A DNA stretch of 48,485 nt from RGIG8748 sp045646525 (GTDB taxonomy: Bacteria > Bacillota > Clostridia > UMGS1810). Below the pieces are notes generated by a model. It saw only the letters and a list, made by a program, of their open reading frames with translations. It searched no databases and was not told the origin of the DNA. The position numbers and the translations under genes are program-made. The first letter of the stretch is position 1. Each line of letters begins with the position of its first letter. Shown here piece by piece: positions 34,442 through 43,334 of this stretch. The stretch is taken from the NCBI GenBank assembly GCA_045646525.1, contig JAZRKX010000029.1, positions 1 through 48,485 on the forward strand. The letters run 5' to 3'.

Positions 34442-34909
34442 ATGCTTTTTTATATAATTGCAATATTCCTTGTAGCAATCGACCAGATATCCAAGTTTTT
34501 TACACTTAAGTTTTTAAAACCTGTTTTGAGTGTGAAAGTTTTGGATGGAATTTTCAGCCTTACCTATGTGGAAAACAGAGGCGCCGCCTTTGGCATACTG
34601 CAAAACGCCCGCTGGGTTTTCATAGTTGCAACCACTCTCGCAATAATACTGATGATATGGTACAAACTTAAATATAAGCCTGATAATAAATTGCTTAATG
34701 TATCGCTTTGTCTGATACTTTCGGGCGCTGTAGGAAACATGATAGACCGTATATTCAGAGGATATGTTGTAGATATGCTTGAGGTCACATTTATAGATTA
34801 TCCTGTATTTAATGTTGCAGACTGCTTTGTGGTTATAGGCGCCATACTGATTTGCATATACATTCTCTTTATATACAAAGAACCTGAGAAAGATGATAAA
34901 AATGACTAA
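34442..34909 (+). CDS. lspA: Lipoprotein signal peptidase (signal peptidase II)
   Basis: A membrane aspartyl protease that cuts the lipoprotein signal peptide after lipidation by Lgt. It has four transmembrane helices in 155 residues, the NRGAAFG motif (45-51), GNMIDR (99-103), and the catalytic aspartates D111 in VVDML and D127 in FNVAD. An AAAGGAGAG site precedes the ATG. Its end overlaps the start of the pseudouridine synthase gene. Confidence 0.96.
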   Translation: MLFYIIAIFLVAIDQISKFFTLKFLKPVLSVKVLDGIFSLTYVENRGAAFGILQNARWVFIVATTLAIILMIWYKLKYKPDNKLLNVSLCLILSGAVGNMIDRIFRGYVVDMLEVTFIDYPVFNVADCFVVIGAILICIYILFIYKEPEKDDKND

Positions 34910-35801
34910 ATATGAATTTACAAGTACCGAAAACGGTACAAGGCTTGACAAATTTATAAAAATTGATACCATGCCCCGTACACAGATACAAAAGCTCATA
35001 GACGACGGGTATGCAAGTGTAAACGGCAATACTGCGAAATCATCGTACAAGGTCAAAAACGGTGATATCATTGTTCTTACCGTACCAGACCCCGAGCCGC
35101 TCGATATAAAAGCTGAGAACATTCCCCTTGATATTGTGTATGAAGACGAGCATCTCCTTGTGATAAACAAGCCTCAGGGAATGGTGGTACATCCTGCACC
35201 GGGCAATTATGAGGGTACACTTGTAAACGCACTTTTGTATCATTGCAAGGATTCCCTAAGCGGTATAAATGGCGTAATGCGCCCCGGTATAGTGCACCGT
35301 ATAGACAAAGATACCTCCGGACTTATACTTGTTGCAAAGACCAACGAAGCGCACTTGTCGCTATCTGAACAGATACAAAACAAAACTGCAAGAAGACATT
35401 ACGAATGTATAGTATGCGGTTTAATGAAGACAAAAAAAGGCATAATAGATGCTCCAATAGGCAGACACCCGTCAAACAGACTCAAAATGGCAGTAACACC
35501 CACCAACTCAAAGGATGCGGTAACACATTTCGAAGTGCTTGAGCACCTTAATAATGCCACATATGTTGCCTGCGATTTGGAAACTGGCAGAACACATCAG
35601 ATAAGAGTTCATATGCTCTATATAGGACACCCCATTGTTGGCGACCCTCTGTACCTTAATAAGAATTCTTACAACCTTAACGGTCAGGCACTTCATGCAA
35701 AGAGCATATGCTTTACTCACCCCGTCACAAAGGAAAAAATGGAGTTTGACGCTCCCTTGCCCGACTACTTCCAAGATTTATTAAACGAACTTCGTAAATA
35801 A
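34902..35801 (+). CDS. RluD family rRNA pseudouridine synthase
   Basis: About 299 residues: an S4 RNA-binding domain (about 12-60) and the RluA/RluD catalytic domain with HRIDKDTSGLIL (132-143, catalytic D135) and TGRTHQIRVHM. It follows lspA directly, as ylyB follows lspA in B. subtilis, so it is likely the YlyB orthologue. The start is the ATG inside the lspA end; another ATG three codons earlier has a purine stretch too close to be a ribosome binding site. The exact uridine targets cannot be told. Confidence 0.92.
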   Translation: MTKYEFTSTENGTRLDKFIKIDTMPRTQIQKLIDDGYASVNGNTAKSSYKVKNGDIIVLTVPDPEPLDIKAENIPLDIVYEDEHLLVINKPQGMVVHPAPGNYEGTLVNALLYHCKDSLSGINGVMRPGIVHRIDKDTSGLILVAKTNEAHLSLSEQIQNKTARRHYECIVCGLMKTKKGIIDAPIGRHPSNRLKMAVTPTNSKDAVTHFEVLEHLNNATYVACDLETGRTHQIRVHMLYIGHPIVGDPLYLNKNSYNLNGQALHAKSICFTHPVTKEKMEFDAPLPDYFQDLLNELRK

Positions 35802-35804
35802 AGC

Positions 35805-35840
35805 AAACGCGATATATTCATGTGTGAATATATCGCGTTT
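35805..35840. terminator. Bidirectional terminator between RluD family gene and walJ-like gene
   Basis: A perfect 16-bp stem AAACGCGATATATTCA/TGAATATATCGCGTTT with a TGTG loop and a T-rich flank. The walJ-like stop codon abuts it. Confidence 0.9.
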
Positions 35841-36625
35841 TATATTACATATGTAATTTTATTTTTTGAAGCCACTGTTAAAAACACATCATCGCCAAGC
35901 TTTAAGTTATTTTGAGAAAGCATATTGCATGCCGCTTCATAAGCCAATTCGGGAGTGTTGTTGTTTTCGCTGAGATGTCCCAAAGCAATGTGCTTTGTGC
36001 CCCATATTGCAAGCTGAGTTACAAGCCAAGCACAATTTTCGTTGGAAAGATGTCCGTTGTCGGATAGAATTCTCCTTTTGAGCGGATAAGGATATGACCC
36101 GACATTTAACATATCTATATTGTGATTTGCCTCTATAACTACAGCCTCGCAGCCCGCTAAGGCAGAAAGCATAGGCTTTGTTATAGAGCCCGTATCTGTG
36201 GCAAAGCCGAATTTGCGGTCACCAAAGTTTATGGTATAACCCACCGATTCTGCCGAATCGTGAGGTGTCTTGAACGGACGGATAACAGCACCGCCCACCT
36301 CAAAACTTTCCCCTGTAACAAAAGTATGGATGTACCTGTCATCTATAGAATTGGAGCCTCTTACGATGGCAGCTGCTGTAGCGTCATTTGCATACACAGG
36401 GATGGAATACTTCCTTGTGAGTACATCCAGACCGCATACATGGTCATTGTGCTCATGCGTTACAAGCACAGCATTGATATCATACGGACTTGCACCAAGC
36501 TCTTCCAGAGATTTTACAATCTTCGAAGCACTTACGCCCGCATCTATAAGAATATTAGTCTTTGTGTCTGATATAAACGAACAATTTCCGCCGCTACTGC
36601 TGTATAATGTACAAAATCTAATCAT
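35840..36625 (-). CDS. MBL-fold metallo-hydrolase, YycJ/WalJ-like
   Basis: 261 residues of metallo-beta-lactamase fold with the metal motif THEHNDH (56-62), a further His in TPHDSAESVGY, the Asp in FATDTGS and GHLSxxN near the end. The family includes B. subtilis WalJ (YycJ), a 5'-3' DNA exonuclease-like enzyme encoded beside walRK; here the walRK genes are absent. The start overlaps the end of murA by 8 bases, so translation is coupled. Confidence 0.88.
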   Translation of the reverse strand: MIRFCTLYSSSGGNCSFISDTKTNILIDAGVSASKIVKSLEELGASPYDINAVLVTHEHNDHVCGLDVLTRKYSIPVYANDATAAAIVRGSNSIDDRYIHTFVTGESFEVGGAVIRPFKTPHDSAESVGYTINFGDRKFGFATDTGSITKPMLSALAGCEAVVIEANHNIDMLNVGSYPYPLKRRILSDNGHLSNENCAWLVTQLAIWGTKHIALGHLSENNNTPELAYEAACNMLSQNNLKLGDDVFLTVASKNKITYVI

Positions 36626-37874
36626 CTACTCTTTCTATATCTGCGCCCAGTTTAAGAAGCTTTTCCACCATATGCTCGTATCCTCTGTCTATATGGCGAA
36701 GCTCGTTTACCTCGCTGGTGCCGTTACATGCAAGTGCGGCAATTACCATACTTGCCCCTGCTCTTAAATCGGTAGCGGTTACCTTTGCACTCTCAAACGG
36801 CGCACCGCCTGCTATTATAGCCTTTTCGCCGTCTACCGTAACCTTGGCATTAAATTTAACAAGCTCGTCTATATACTGGAATCTTGTTTCCCATACGCCC
36901 TCTGTTACAACACTTGTGCCGTTTACAGTAGCAAGCATGGCCACAGCTTGCGGCTGGAGGTCTGTTGGAAATCCGGGGTACGGCATTGTCTTTATATTTA
37001 TAGAGCTTATAGGTCCGTTTGTGTATATGCGGACTTCCTCGTCCCCCTCCTCTACGCCAAAGCCCATTTCAAGAAATTTGGCAGTTATGGCATCGAGGTG
37101 CTTGGGAATTACATTTTTTACAACCACATCTCCACGGGTAGCCGCAGCGGCAAACATATATGTGCCTGCTTCTATCTGGTCGGGGATTATGGAGTATGTT
37201 CCGCCATTCAAGGAATCAACACCTGTGATTTTGATTACATTTGTTCCTGCGCCTCTTATCTGAGCACCCATGGAATTCAAGAAATTGGCAAGGTCTACTA
37301 CATGAGGCTCTCTTGCGGCATTTTCCAGAATTGTTTTACCGGGTGCCATTACAGATGCCAGAATTGCATTTATGGTTGCACCAACAGACACAACATCAAA
37401 ATAAACATTTCCGCCTCTTAAAGAAGAAGCATCTATCTTTACAAAAGTATCGTCTTCTGCAACAAGACAATTAAGATACTTAAAAGCCTTTATATGCTGG
37501 TCTATGGGACGGCTTCCGAAGTTACATCCTCCCGGAGGCGGAACATGGGCATTTCTGAATCTGCCTATAAGAGCTCCCATAAGGTAATAGGATGCTCTCA
37601 TTCTTGCAGCAAGGTCGGGATCTGCAACATATGTCTTAAGCTCGGTGGAATCTATGATAAGAGTGTTTGAACCCTCTTTTTGAACCTTAGCACCGAGAGA
37701 GGAAATCATCTTTATAATAATATCTACATCGCTTATATCAGGAACATTTTCTATACGGCAAACACCTTTTACCAGAAGTGTTGCAGGTATTATGGCAACA
37801 ACTGCATTCTTGGCACCGCTTACAGATACAGTGCCCTTTAAGGGTTTGCCTCCGTTAATCAGAAGTTTTTCCAC
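36618..37874 (-). CDS. murA: UDP-N-acetylglucosamine 1-carboxyvinyltransferase
   Basis: Adds enolpyruvate to UDP-GlcNAc, the first committed step of peptidoglycan synthesis. SGAKNAVVAI (19-28) has the K22/N23 pair, and the catalytic loop reads PPPGGCNFGSRPIDQH with C117, the residue alkylated by fosfomycin; NFG replaces the commoner AIG. The 418-residue length is standard. The start is GTG, 6 bases after GGAGGATT. It lies 41 bases after yebC and overlaps the walJ-like gene. Bacillota often have two MurA paralogues; which one this is cannot be told. Confidence 0.96.
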   Translation of the reverse strand: MEKLLINGGKPLKGTVSVSGAKNAVVAIIPATLLVKGVCRIENVPDISDVDIIIKMISSLGAKVQKEGSNTLIIDSTELKTYVADPDLAARMRASYYLMGALIGRFRNAHVPPPGGCNFGSRPIDQHIKAFKYLNCLVAEDDTFVKIDASSLRGGNVYFDVVSVGATINAILASVMAPGKTILENAAREPHVVDLANFLNSMGAQIRGAGTNVIKITGVDSLNGGTYSIIPDQIEAGTYMFAAAATRGDVVVKNVIPKHLDAITAKFLEMGFGVEEGDEEVRIYTNGPISSINIKTMPYPGFPTDLQPQAVAMLATVNGTSVVTEGVWETRFQYIDELVKFNAKVTVDGEKAIIAGGAPFESAKVTATDLRAGASMVIAALACNGTSEVNELRHIDRGYEHMVEKLLKLGADIERVDD

Positions 37875-37915
37875 AACAATCCTCCTAAAAAATTTGGTGT
37901 GAAATTTCTAAAATA

Positions 37916-38641
37916 CTATTCTTCCCAGTTATGATATATCTCCTGAACATCATCGTTGTCTTCAAGACTTTCAATGAGCTTTTCCATCATATTTATATCA
38001 TTTTCATTTGTGAGCCTTATGGTAGTCTGGGGAATCTTCTCTACACTTGCGGATTCAAATTTGTAACCCTTTTCTTCAAGAGCGTCTCTGACATCGCGAA
38101 GTGCTTCGGGAGAGGTGGATATCTCGTAATACTCACCCTCGCCGTTGAAATCATCGGCACCGCAATCCAAAGCATCCATCATAATAGCATCTTCATCCAC
38201 ATCGTCAGACTTTGCTACTATAATCATACCCTTGGTGTCAAACATCCAGCTTACAGAGCCGTTTGTTCCGAGGTTGCCTCCGAATTTATCAAAATAGTGT
38301 CTTAAATCGCCTGCGGTACGGTTTCTGTTGTCTGTAAGAGTTTCTACAATTACAGCTACACCGCCTATGCCGTAACCCTCATATGTGATATCTTCGTAGT
38401 TATCGGTATTGAGGTCGCCTGCGGCTTTTTTAATAACACGCTGTATATTATCGTTTGGCATATTAAAGGAGCGAGCCTTTGCAATGGCATCTTTTAATCT
38501 GCCGTTTACCTCAGGGTCTGCTCCGCCTGCCTTTGCGGCAACTGCGATTTCTCTTCCCATTTTGGTAAATATCTTTGCTTTTTGAGCATCAGATTTTTCT
38601 TTTTTGTGTTTTATGTTATTCCACTTGGAATGTCCGGACAT
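37916..38641 (-). CDS. YebC/PmpR family protein (TACO1-like)
   Basis: Begins MSGHSKWNNIKHKKEKSDA and continues KAKIFTKMGREIAVAAKAGG, the invariant YebC start. 241 residues in three domains is full length. The family was described as transcription regulators and, more recently, as helping ribosomes on difficult (proline-rich) stretches. An AGGAGGG site precedes the ATG. It heads the yebC-murA-walJ-like unit behind a consensus promoter and a structured leader. Confidence 0.95.
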   Translation of the reverse strand: MSGHSKWNNIKHKKEKSDAQKAKIFTKMGREIAVAAKAGGADPEVNGRLKDAIAKARSFNMPNDNIQRVIKKAAGDLNTDNYEDITYEGYGIGGVAVIVETLTDNRNRTAGDLRHYFDKFGGNLGTNGSVSWMFDTKGMIIVAKSDDVDEDAIMMDALDCGADDFNGEGEYYEISTSPEALRDVRDALEEKGYKFESASVEKIPQTTIRLTNENDINMMEKLIESLEDNDDVQEIYHNWEE

Positions 38642-38772
38642 TTGTTTACCCTCCTAAAAAACATTTACAGTTTATTATATCATAGGCGCAAGCCTTTTTA
38701 ACGGCTTGCTTCACACCGATTCAATAAACACATCTTTCAAAAGCGTATTACTTACGCTTTTGTACATTAGTT
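38642..38772 (-). promoter_or_regulatory. Structured 5' leader of yebC
   Basis: About 130 bases with two hairpins: CAAAAGCGTA/TACGCTTTTG (38738-38747 and 38753-38762, 5-base loop) and GCAAGCC/GGCTTGC (38688-38694 and 38703-38709, 8-base loop). Neither is followed by a T-run on the minus strand, so they are not terminators. A TATAAT at 38673-38678 has no matching -35. Confidence 0.45.
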
Positions 38773-38778
38773 GTGTTT

Positions 38779-38808
38779 ATTATATCCCATATACTGTCAC
38801 ATTGTCAA
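38779..38808 (-). promoter_or_regulatory. sigma-A promoter of yebC-murA unit
   Basis: Consensus TTGACA and TATAAT on the minus strand with an 18-base spacer. Confidence 0.85.
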
Positions 38809-38833
38809 GAATTGGATACTATATTTTGTGTGT

Positions 38834-40072
38834 TTATCGTATAATACGAGCTTCTATGTAGAATCTTTTATCGCACGCTTCGCCCATTGAGAATGTCTTT
38901 CTGGGGAGTGCTCCGTCTACCGCTACTGTCTTAAATAAATCAGACTTTTCTATTGAGTCAAATATTATACCGTAATTATTGCCCTTTGAAAGCTCCAGTA
39001 CTACATCTTCACCATGAATGTAGTCTATCTTACCCTTGCTTTTGCCGAGGTAATCATCAAGGAAATTCTGCACAGAGCCTATTGTTATGTTTGATGTAGG
39101 CTTCTTTACACTATAGAGAGTTTTTTCGCCGTCATGGACAAGCACAAAGCTTTGCTCACCCTCGCCCGCTTGTGCAAACTCATTTAATTTTGCCATGAAA
39201 TCTTCACCGTCAAGTTCAAACATAACTCTGTGGATTGCTTCAAATTCAAGTGAATCATCGTGCAGGTTTACTATCTCGCACAGGGCATATCTTGCCAAGT
39301 CAGCATTGCCGTCTATTACATTTTCCTTTACCTTTGTATAATACTCCCTGGCTGTTGCAAGAGAATGGTTGCCGTCACCCATAGCATATACAAGAGGTGT
39401 TTTTTCGCACAGTCCGTACTTTCTGTTGAACTTATCTAAATTGTCAAGTGCGCAAAGTCTCTTTTGGAATTCTTCGGCTGTTTTGTCATCTACTCTGTAG
39501 CCTGTGATGTGACCCGAATTCATCATAAGGTCAAAGTCATATACAAGTTCAAACTTATCTTTATTTTCCCCAAGAAATTCCACAATATCCTTTTCGGGAT
39601 TGTCTATTAAAATCATTATATGGGGAAGCTCCATGGGCGCGTTTTCCCTTACCTTTAATCTGGGCGGTATACGCTCTACAACTGTTTTCTCCGTAGCGCG
39701 TATTTTGGTGGTGCTTCCTTTGGAATAATCGTACTCTTCGAGGTCTATTTCGCCTACCACACCCTTGCGCACAGAGCCATTTTTTAATGTCCTTTCTACA
39801 TATATGTAGCAGTTTTTCTGTGTGCAGAAAACATCGGAATCAAGGTACTTGTGCATATTGCTGTTGAGTTTGGATATTTTTTCATCCACACCATCGTCCT
39901 CAAGATATACTTCGGGAAGTATAAGATTATACGCAGAGGGTGCCTTTTCTGTAAATGCCTCTACATCCTGCCAGTATTTAGGCTCGGAGGTATACTGGTC
40001 GCAGGCAACCGTGCCCCACTTTGTCATATCGATGCCCTTTGGCACTAAAATATTTGACTTATTAAAAACCAT
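38834..40072 (-). CDS. DUF1015 family protein
   Basis: A 412-residue cytosolic protein of the DUF1015 family (possible HTH or enzyme in older annotations; function not established). Family features are the N-terminal KWGTVACDQYTSEPKYWQD, LIDNPEKDIVE and YAMGDGNHSLATAREYY. The ATG after AAAGGACGAAAAGT, giving MVFNKSNILVPKG, is chosen over an open frame upstream that lacks family similarity. It is transcribed alone, and no hairpin follows it. Confidence 0.88.
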   Translation of the reverse strand: MVFNKSNILVPKGIDMTKWGTVACDQYTSEPKYWQDVEAFTEKAPSAYNLILPEVYLEDDGVDEKISKLNSNMHKYLDSDVFCTQKNCYIYVERTLKNGSVRKGVVGEIDLEEYDYSKGSTTKIRATEKTVVERIPPRLKVRENAPMELPHIMILIDNPEKDIVEFLGENKDKFELVYDFDLMMNSGHITGYRVDDKTAEEFQKRLCALDNLDKFNRKYGLCEKTPLVYAMGDGNHSLATAREYYTKVKENVIDGNADLARYALCEIVNLHDDSLEFEAIHRVMFELDGEDFMAKLNEFAQAGEGEQSFVLVHDGEKTLYSVKKPTSNITIGSVQNFLDDYLGKSKGKIDYIHGEDVVLELSKGNNYGIIFDSIEKSDLFKTVAVDGALPRKTFSMGEACDKRFYIEARIIR

Positions 40073-40111
40073 ACTTTTCGTCCTTTCCAATATATTTATT
40101 ATAGAATTTAT

Positions 40112-40140
40112 TTGCAAATTCCTTCCCTCCTGCATATAGT
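40112..40140 (+). promoter_or_regulatory. Likely promoter of the four-helix membrane protein gene
   Basis: TTGCAA and TATAGT with a 17-base spacer. It leaves a leader of only about 12 bases, just enough for the ribosome binding site. Confidence 0.5.
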
Positions 40141-40158
40141 GTATAAGGAGGTGATTAA

Positions 40159-40572
40159 ATGTCAGGATTAAGATTAAGATGCAACGACGGTTGCACTATC
40201 CTTGCCATCATAGCAAGCATCCTTATAGGAGTAATTACCGCTTTTCTAACCATAACGGCAACCATAACCATTACTCCCGCATTTACCTTGGTAACACTTG
40301 GTATTGCTATAGTGTATCTGGCAGTTGCGTTTGCGCTGTCTCCGTCTTTAAGGTGTACCGCGGTACAAAACTGCATATGCCCTAAACTAACTGTTCTCTT
40401 AACAGGAATTTTCGGCACAATTCTCACATCGGTGATTCTTTTGGGCATAACCTTTGCAGCAACAAGCATAGTCGGCGCAATAATAGCAGGTGCCCTCGGC
40501 TTTTTCTTCACTCTTATGATTGCAGAAATCGGCTGCATTATAAAGTGTGCTTCAGGCTGTAGTGAGGACTGA
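40159..40572 (+). CDS. Small four-helix membrane protein with Cys-rich loops, unknown function
   Basis: 137 residues. Four hydrophobic helices (about 13-34, 38-60, 77-98 and 102-124) are separated by short loops bearing cysteines: LRCNDGC at the start, RCTAVQNCICPK between helices 2 and 3, and GCIIKCASGC at the C terminus. The helices are rich in Ile, Thr and Ala. I do not recognise a family with confidence, though similarly built hypothetical proteins occur in Clostridia. The ribosome binding site is near-perfect (AAGGAGGTGATTAA). It is monocistronic, divergent from the DUF1015 gene, and ends at a strong terminator. Confidence 0.8.
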   Translation: MSGLRLRCNDGCTILAIIASILIGVITAFLTITATITITPAFTLVTLGIAIVYLAVAFALSPSLRCTAVQNCICPKLTVLLTGIFGTILTSVILLGITFAATSIVGAIIAGALGFFFTLMIAEIGCIIKCASGCSED

Positions 40573-40581
40573 TTTTAGCAA

Positions 40582-40620
40582 GTGGGGACTTCCGTTACGG
40601 AAGTTCCCACATTTTTTTTA
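40582..40620. terminator. Bidirectional terminator between membrane protein gene and ribF
   Basis: A 13-bp stem GTGGGGACTTCCG/CGGAAGTTCCCAC with one G-T pair and a TTA loop, followed by AT8. The ribF stop codon (TAA) is formed by the loop itself. Confidence 0.9.
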
Positions 40621-41479
40621 CTTGGCATATATCAGCTTCTATTTGCTTATAAAGCTTATCCTGATTTTCAAAACAAATTTCAGGACGAATGAATTTGATA
40701 AACCTTATTTCCGCGGTTTTGCCGTAGCAATTTATAGTGTTGGCCAGAATATGCGTTTCTGTAATAACCTTTTTGTCCTCATCTATGGTAGGATTGCACC
40801 CTACATTTGTAATTGATTTATAACTTACGCCGTCTATTATTATTTCAGATGCATATACTCCGCTTTTCATTGTGAGTGAATTTTTGGGAGGATACACATT
40901 TGCCGTAGGACAACCCATCCTGCCCCCAAGATGCTTTCCGCTCGTTACAACACCCTTTATACTGTATTTTCTGCCAAGATATTCACCCGCAATATCCACC
41001 TGACCTTCAGCAATGTACTCTCTTATAGCGGTAGAGCTTACAACCTCTGTAATTCCTTTTGGAGACAGCATGCGGACAGTATCCACCACAACACATTCCA
41101 TGTCCATATCAGAGCACAGCTTAGACAAAGTATCGGTATCTCCACAGCGCCCTTTACCAAAACGGAAATTCTCTCCTACAATAACAAATCCCGCCTTAAG
41201 TGAAGTATGTACTATTTTTTGTACAAACTCATCGGGCATCATGTTTTTAAGTTCATCGTCTATGGTACGCACGATAACCTTATCTGCACCAAGACTTCTC
41301 AGAATATTCTCTTTATCACTATCATTGGTTATGACCTCATCCTTTTTAAAAGACATAACATACACAACCACAGACATACTGCGTTCCCGCGATATTTGGC
41401 TTGCTTTTTCCAAAAGCTTAATATGCCCCATGTGTACACCGTCAAACTTACCGAGAACTACTATATTTCTTTCATCCAT
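40595..41479 (-). CDS. ribF: Bifunctional riboflavin kinase / FAD synthetase
   Basis: Makes FMN from riboflavin and FAD from FMN. The N-terminal adenylyltransferase domain has GKFDGVHMGH (10-19) and later SSTAIREYI. The C-terminal kinase domain (about 165-294) has KHLGGRMGCPTANVYP with the PTAN motif. At 294 residues it is slightly short but complete. The ATG 8 bases after CGGAGA, giving MDERNIVVLG, is preferred over an upstream in-frame start. It is the last gene of the rimP-nusA-infB operon, after truB, as in many Bacillota. Confidence 0.95.
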   Translation of the reverse strand: MDERNIVVLGKFDGVHMGHIKLLEKASQISRERSMSVVVYVMSFKKDEVITNDSDKENILRSLGADKVIVRTIDDELKNMMPDEFVQKIVHTSLKAGFVIVGENFRFGKGRCGDTDTLSKLCSDMDMECVVVDTVRMLSPKGITEVVSSTAIREYIAEGQVDIAGEYLGRKYSIKGVVTSGKHLGGRMGCPTANVYPPKNSLTMKSGVYASEIIIDGVSYKSITNVGCNPTIDEDKKVITETHILANTINCYGKTAEIRFIKFIRPEICFENQDKLYKQIEADICQVKKMWELP

Positions 41480-41501
41480 TATATATCTCCGAAACACAAA
41501 A

Positions 41502-42386
41502 TTATATAAAAGATTTTTCCATCTTTATAACATTTCCTTTTTCGCCCTGTATTATCCTGGCAATACCCACGAATATATCATCACCGTCATACACCCTGTA
41601 AGTGCCAAGCTCGGTGCTCACTCTGGAATATGCTCCGTTTATAAGGCGCTCTCTTACAACATCCGATGCAATATATTCGGGATAGCCCATAAATACTCTG
41701 TCTACACATCCCAAAACGCTTTGTGCCCCCAAAGTTTCTACCCTTTCCTTTATTTCTTCAAAGGTCATCGCCTCTTCAATGTCAAATACAGAGGATTTTG
41801 TGCGGACAAGCGATGTCATACACGCTCCGCACCCAAGTGCCGTTCCAATATCATGGCAAAGAGAACGGATATATGTACCCTTGGAACAGCGCACTCTTAT
41901 GGTAAAGGTATCACAGCTAAAATCAATGATTTCACATTCGTATATGCTAACCTTTCGGGGTGCACGCTCCACCTCCACACCCTGTCTTGCAAGTTCGTAA
42001 AGCTTCTTGCCGTTTTGCTTTATGGCACTGTACATAGGGGGAACCTGCATGATATCACCCAAAAAACTGCTTACGGTTTCTTCCAGCATATCTTTGGTTA
42101 CATTGACATCCATGCTTTCTCGGACACTGCCCCATATATCATAAGTATCTGTAGTAATTCCAAGCTTAACGCCCGCAACATACTCCTTATCCGAAAAGGT
42201 TATCATATCGCATGCCTTTGTGCTCTTACCCACACATATAGGCAGTACACCCTCAGCATTAGGGTCAAGTGTGCCTGTATGACCCACCTTTCGTGTGCCG
42301 AGAAGCTTTCGCACCACATTCACAGCGTCATGTGAGGTGTAACCCTTTGGTTTATTCAAAACTAATATTCCGTTTAATTCAGTCAT
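41502..42386 (-). CDS. truB: tRNA pseudouridine(55) synthase
   Basis: Makes pseudouridine 55 in the T-loop of tRNAs. The catalytic motif GHTGTLDPNAEGVLP holds D41; LNKPKGYTSHD and KGTYIRSLCHDIG are further family segments. At 294 residues it is normal. The start lies 1 base from the nrnA stop, with the AAAGG site inside nrnA, so the two are coupled. Followed by ribF after 22 bases. Confidence 0.97.
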   Translation of the reverse strand: MTELNGILVLNKPKGYTSHDAVNVVRKLLGTRKVGHTGTLDPNAEGVLPICVGKSTKACDMITFSDKEYVAGVKLGITTDTYDIWGSVRESMDVNVTKDMLEETVSSFLGDIMQVPPMYSAIKQNGKKLYELARQGVEVERAPRKVSIYECEIIDFSCDTFTIRVRCSKGTYIRSLCHDIGTALGCGACMTSLVRTKSSVFDIEEAMTFEEIKERVETLGAQSVLGCVDRVFMGYPEYIASDVVRERLINGAYSRVSTELGTYRVYDGDDIFVGIARIIQGEKGNVIKMEKSFI

Positions 42387-42387
42387 T

Positions 42388-43332
42388 TCAGATTACCTTT
42401 TGTATTAAATCGAGTATTAACCTCTTCGTATCCTCTCGTGTTTCATTTACCGCTACACCTGCGGCGCGGATGTGACCGCCTCCGCCGAGCTGTTTGGCAA
42501 TTTGGGCTACATCCACATATTCGTTAGAACGCAGACTGACCTTGCACTCTTTTTCGCCTTTTACCTTGATATATACACCAACCTCAACTCCTACTATGCT
42601 TCTGGGAATTGATGCTATGTCATCTGCTTCGCCAAAGGCAAGAGAGTATTTCTCAAGCATTTTCTCGTCTACCACAGCTACACAAACCTTGTTTTCCATA
42701 TAAAATTCAAGATTTGATGTAACCTCTGCATTAAGCTTGAGTTGTTCGGAGGTCTTGCGTTCAAAGAGCGTACTCATAACACGCGATGCATCAAAACCTG
42801 TATTTAAAAGACAAGATGCTATTTCATGTGTTCGAGGTGTAGTGTTGGAGTACCTGAAGCTTCCCGTATCGCTTGCTATGGCAGCATAAAGACGCATAGC
42901 AATATCGGGGGTTATCTCCTGTTTTAAAAACTTCTTTATGAACTGATATACTATCTCGCCCGCGGCAGATGCCTTGTAGTCGATATAATTATAATCCGCA
43001 TAGCCTTTGTTTGTAAAATGGTGGTCTATACAGCATTTTACAGGTGCTCTGTTATATATCTCATTTTCCATAGCACCCATCATGCCCTTTTCTGCAACAT
43101 CTATAGTCAGACACACATCGTAGTTTCCGCAAGATGCAAAGAAATCCTCTTCTGCAAGAAAAGAAAGTCTGTTTGGAACATTGCTATCGCAAAAGATATG
43201 CACCTTTTTACCCATGCTTCTTAACGCAATAAGGAGTGCACACGCAGAGCCTATGCAATCGGCATCGGGATTTACATGGACAACAAGGGCTATGCTCTCA
43301 TTTTTCTTAATAAGACGAGCTATTTTTCTCAT
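42388..43332 (-). CDS. nrnA: DHH-family nanoRNase/pAp phosphatase (NrnA-like)
   Basis: Degrades short oligoribonucleotides and probably 3'-phosphoadenosine 5'-phosphate. The DHH metal sites are VHVNPDADCIGS (H19, D23, D25), D78, and CIDHH (D103-H105). The DHHA1 domain ends with GGGGHIRAAG. The 314-residue length is typical. It sits between rbfA and truB, its usual place in Bacillota. The ribosome binding site (GGTGA) overlaps the rbfA end. Confidence 0.93.
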   Translation of the reverse strand: MRKIARLIKKNESIALVVHVNPDADCIGSACALLIALRSMGKKVHIFCDSNVPNRLSFLAEEDFFASCGNYDVCLTIDVAEKGMMGAMENEIYNRAPVKCCIDHHFTNKGYADYNYIDYKASAAGEIVYQFIKKFLKQEITPDIAMRLYAAIASDTGSFRYSNTTPRTHEIASCLLNTGFDASRVMSTLFERKTSEQLKLNAEVTSNLEFYMENKVCVAVVDEKMLEKYSLAFGEADDIASIPRSIVGVEVGVYIKVKGEKECKVSLRSNEYVDVAQIAKQLGGGGHIRAAGVAVNETREDTKRLILDLIQKVI

Positions 43333-43334
43333 AA

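Noticed and set aside
41013..42335. Long open frame of 440 codons on the plus strand
   Set aside because: It lies antisense to ribF and truB, which have complete family motifs. It has no sensible ribosome binding site and a composition typical of an antisense shadow.
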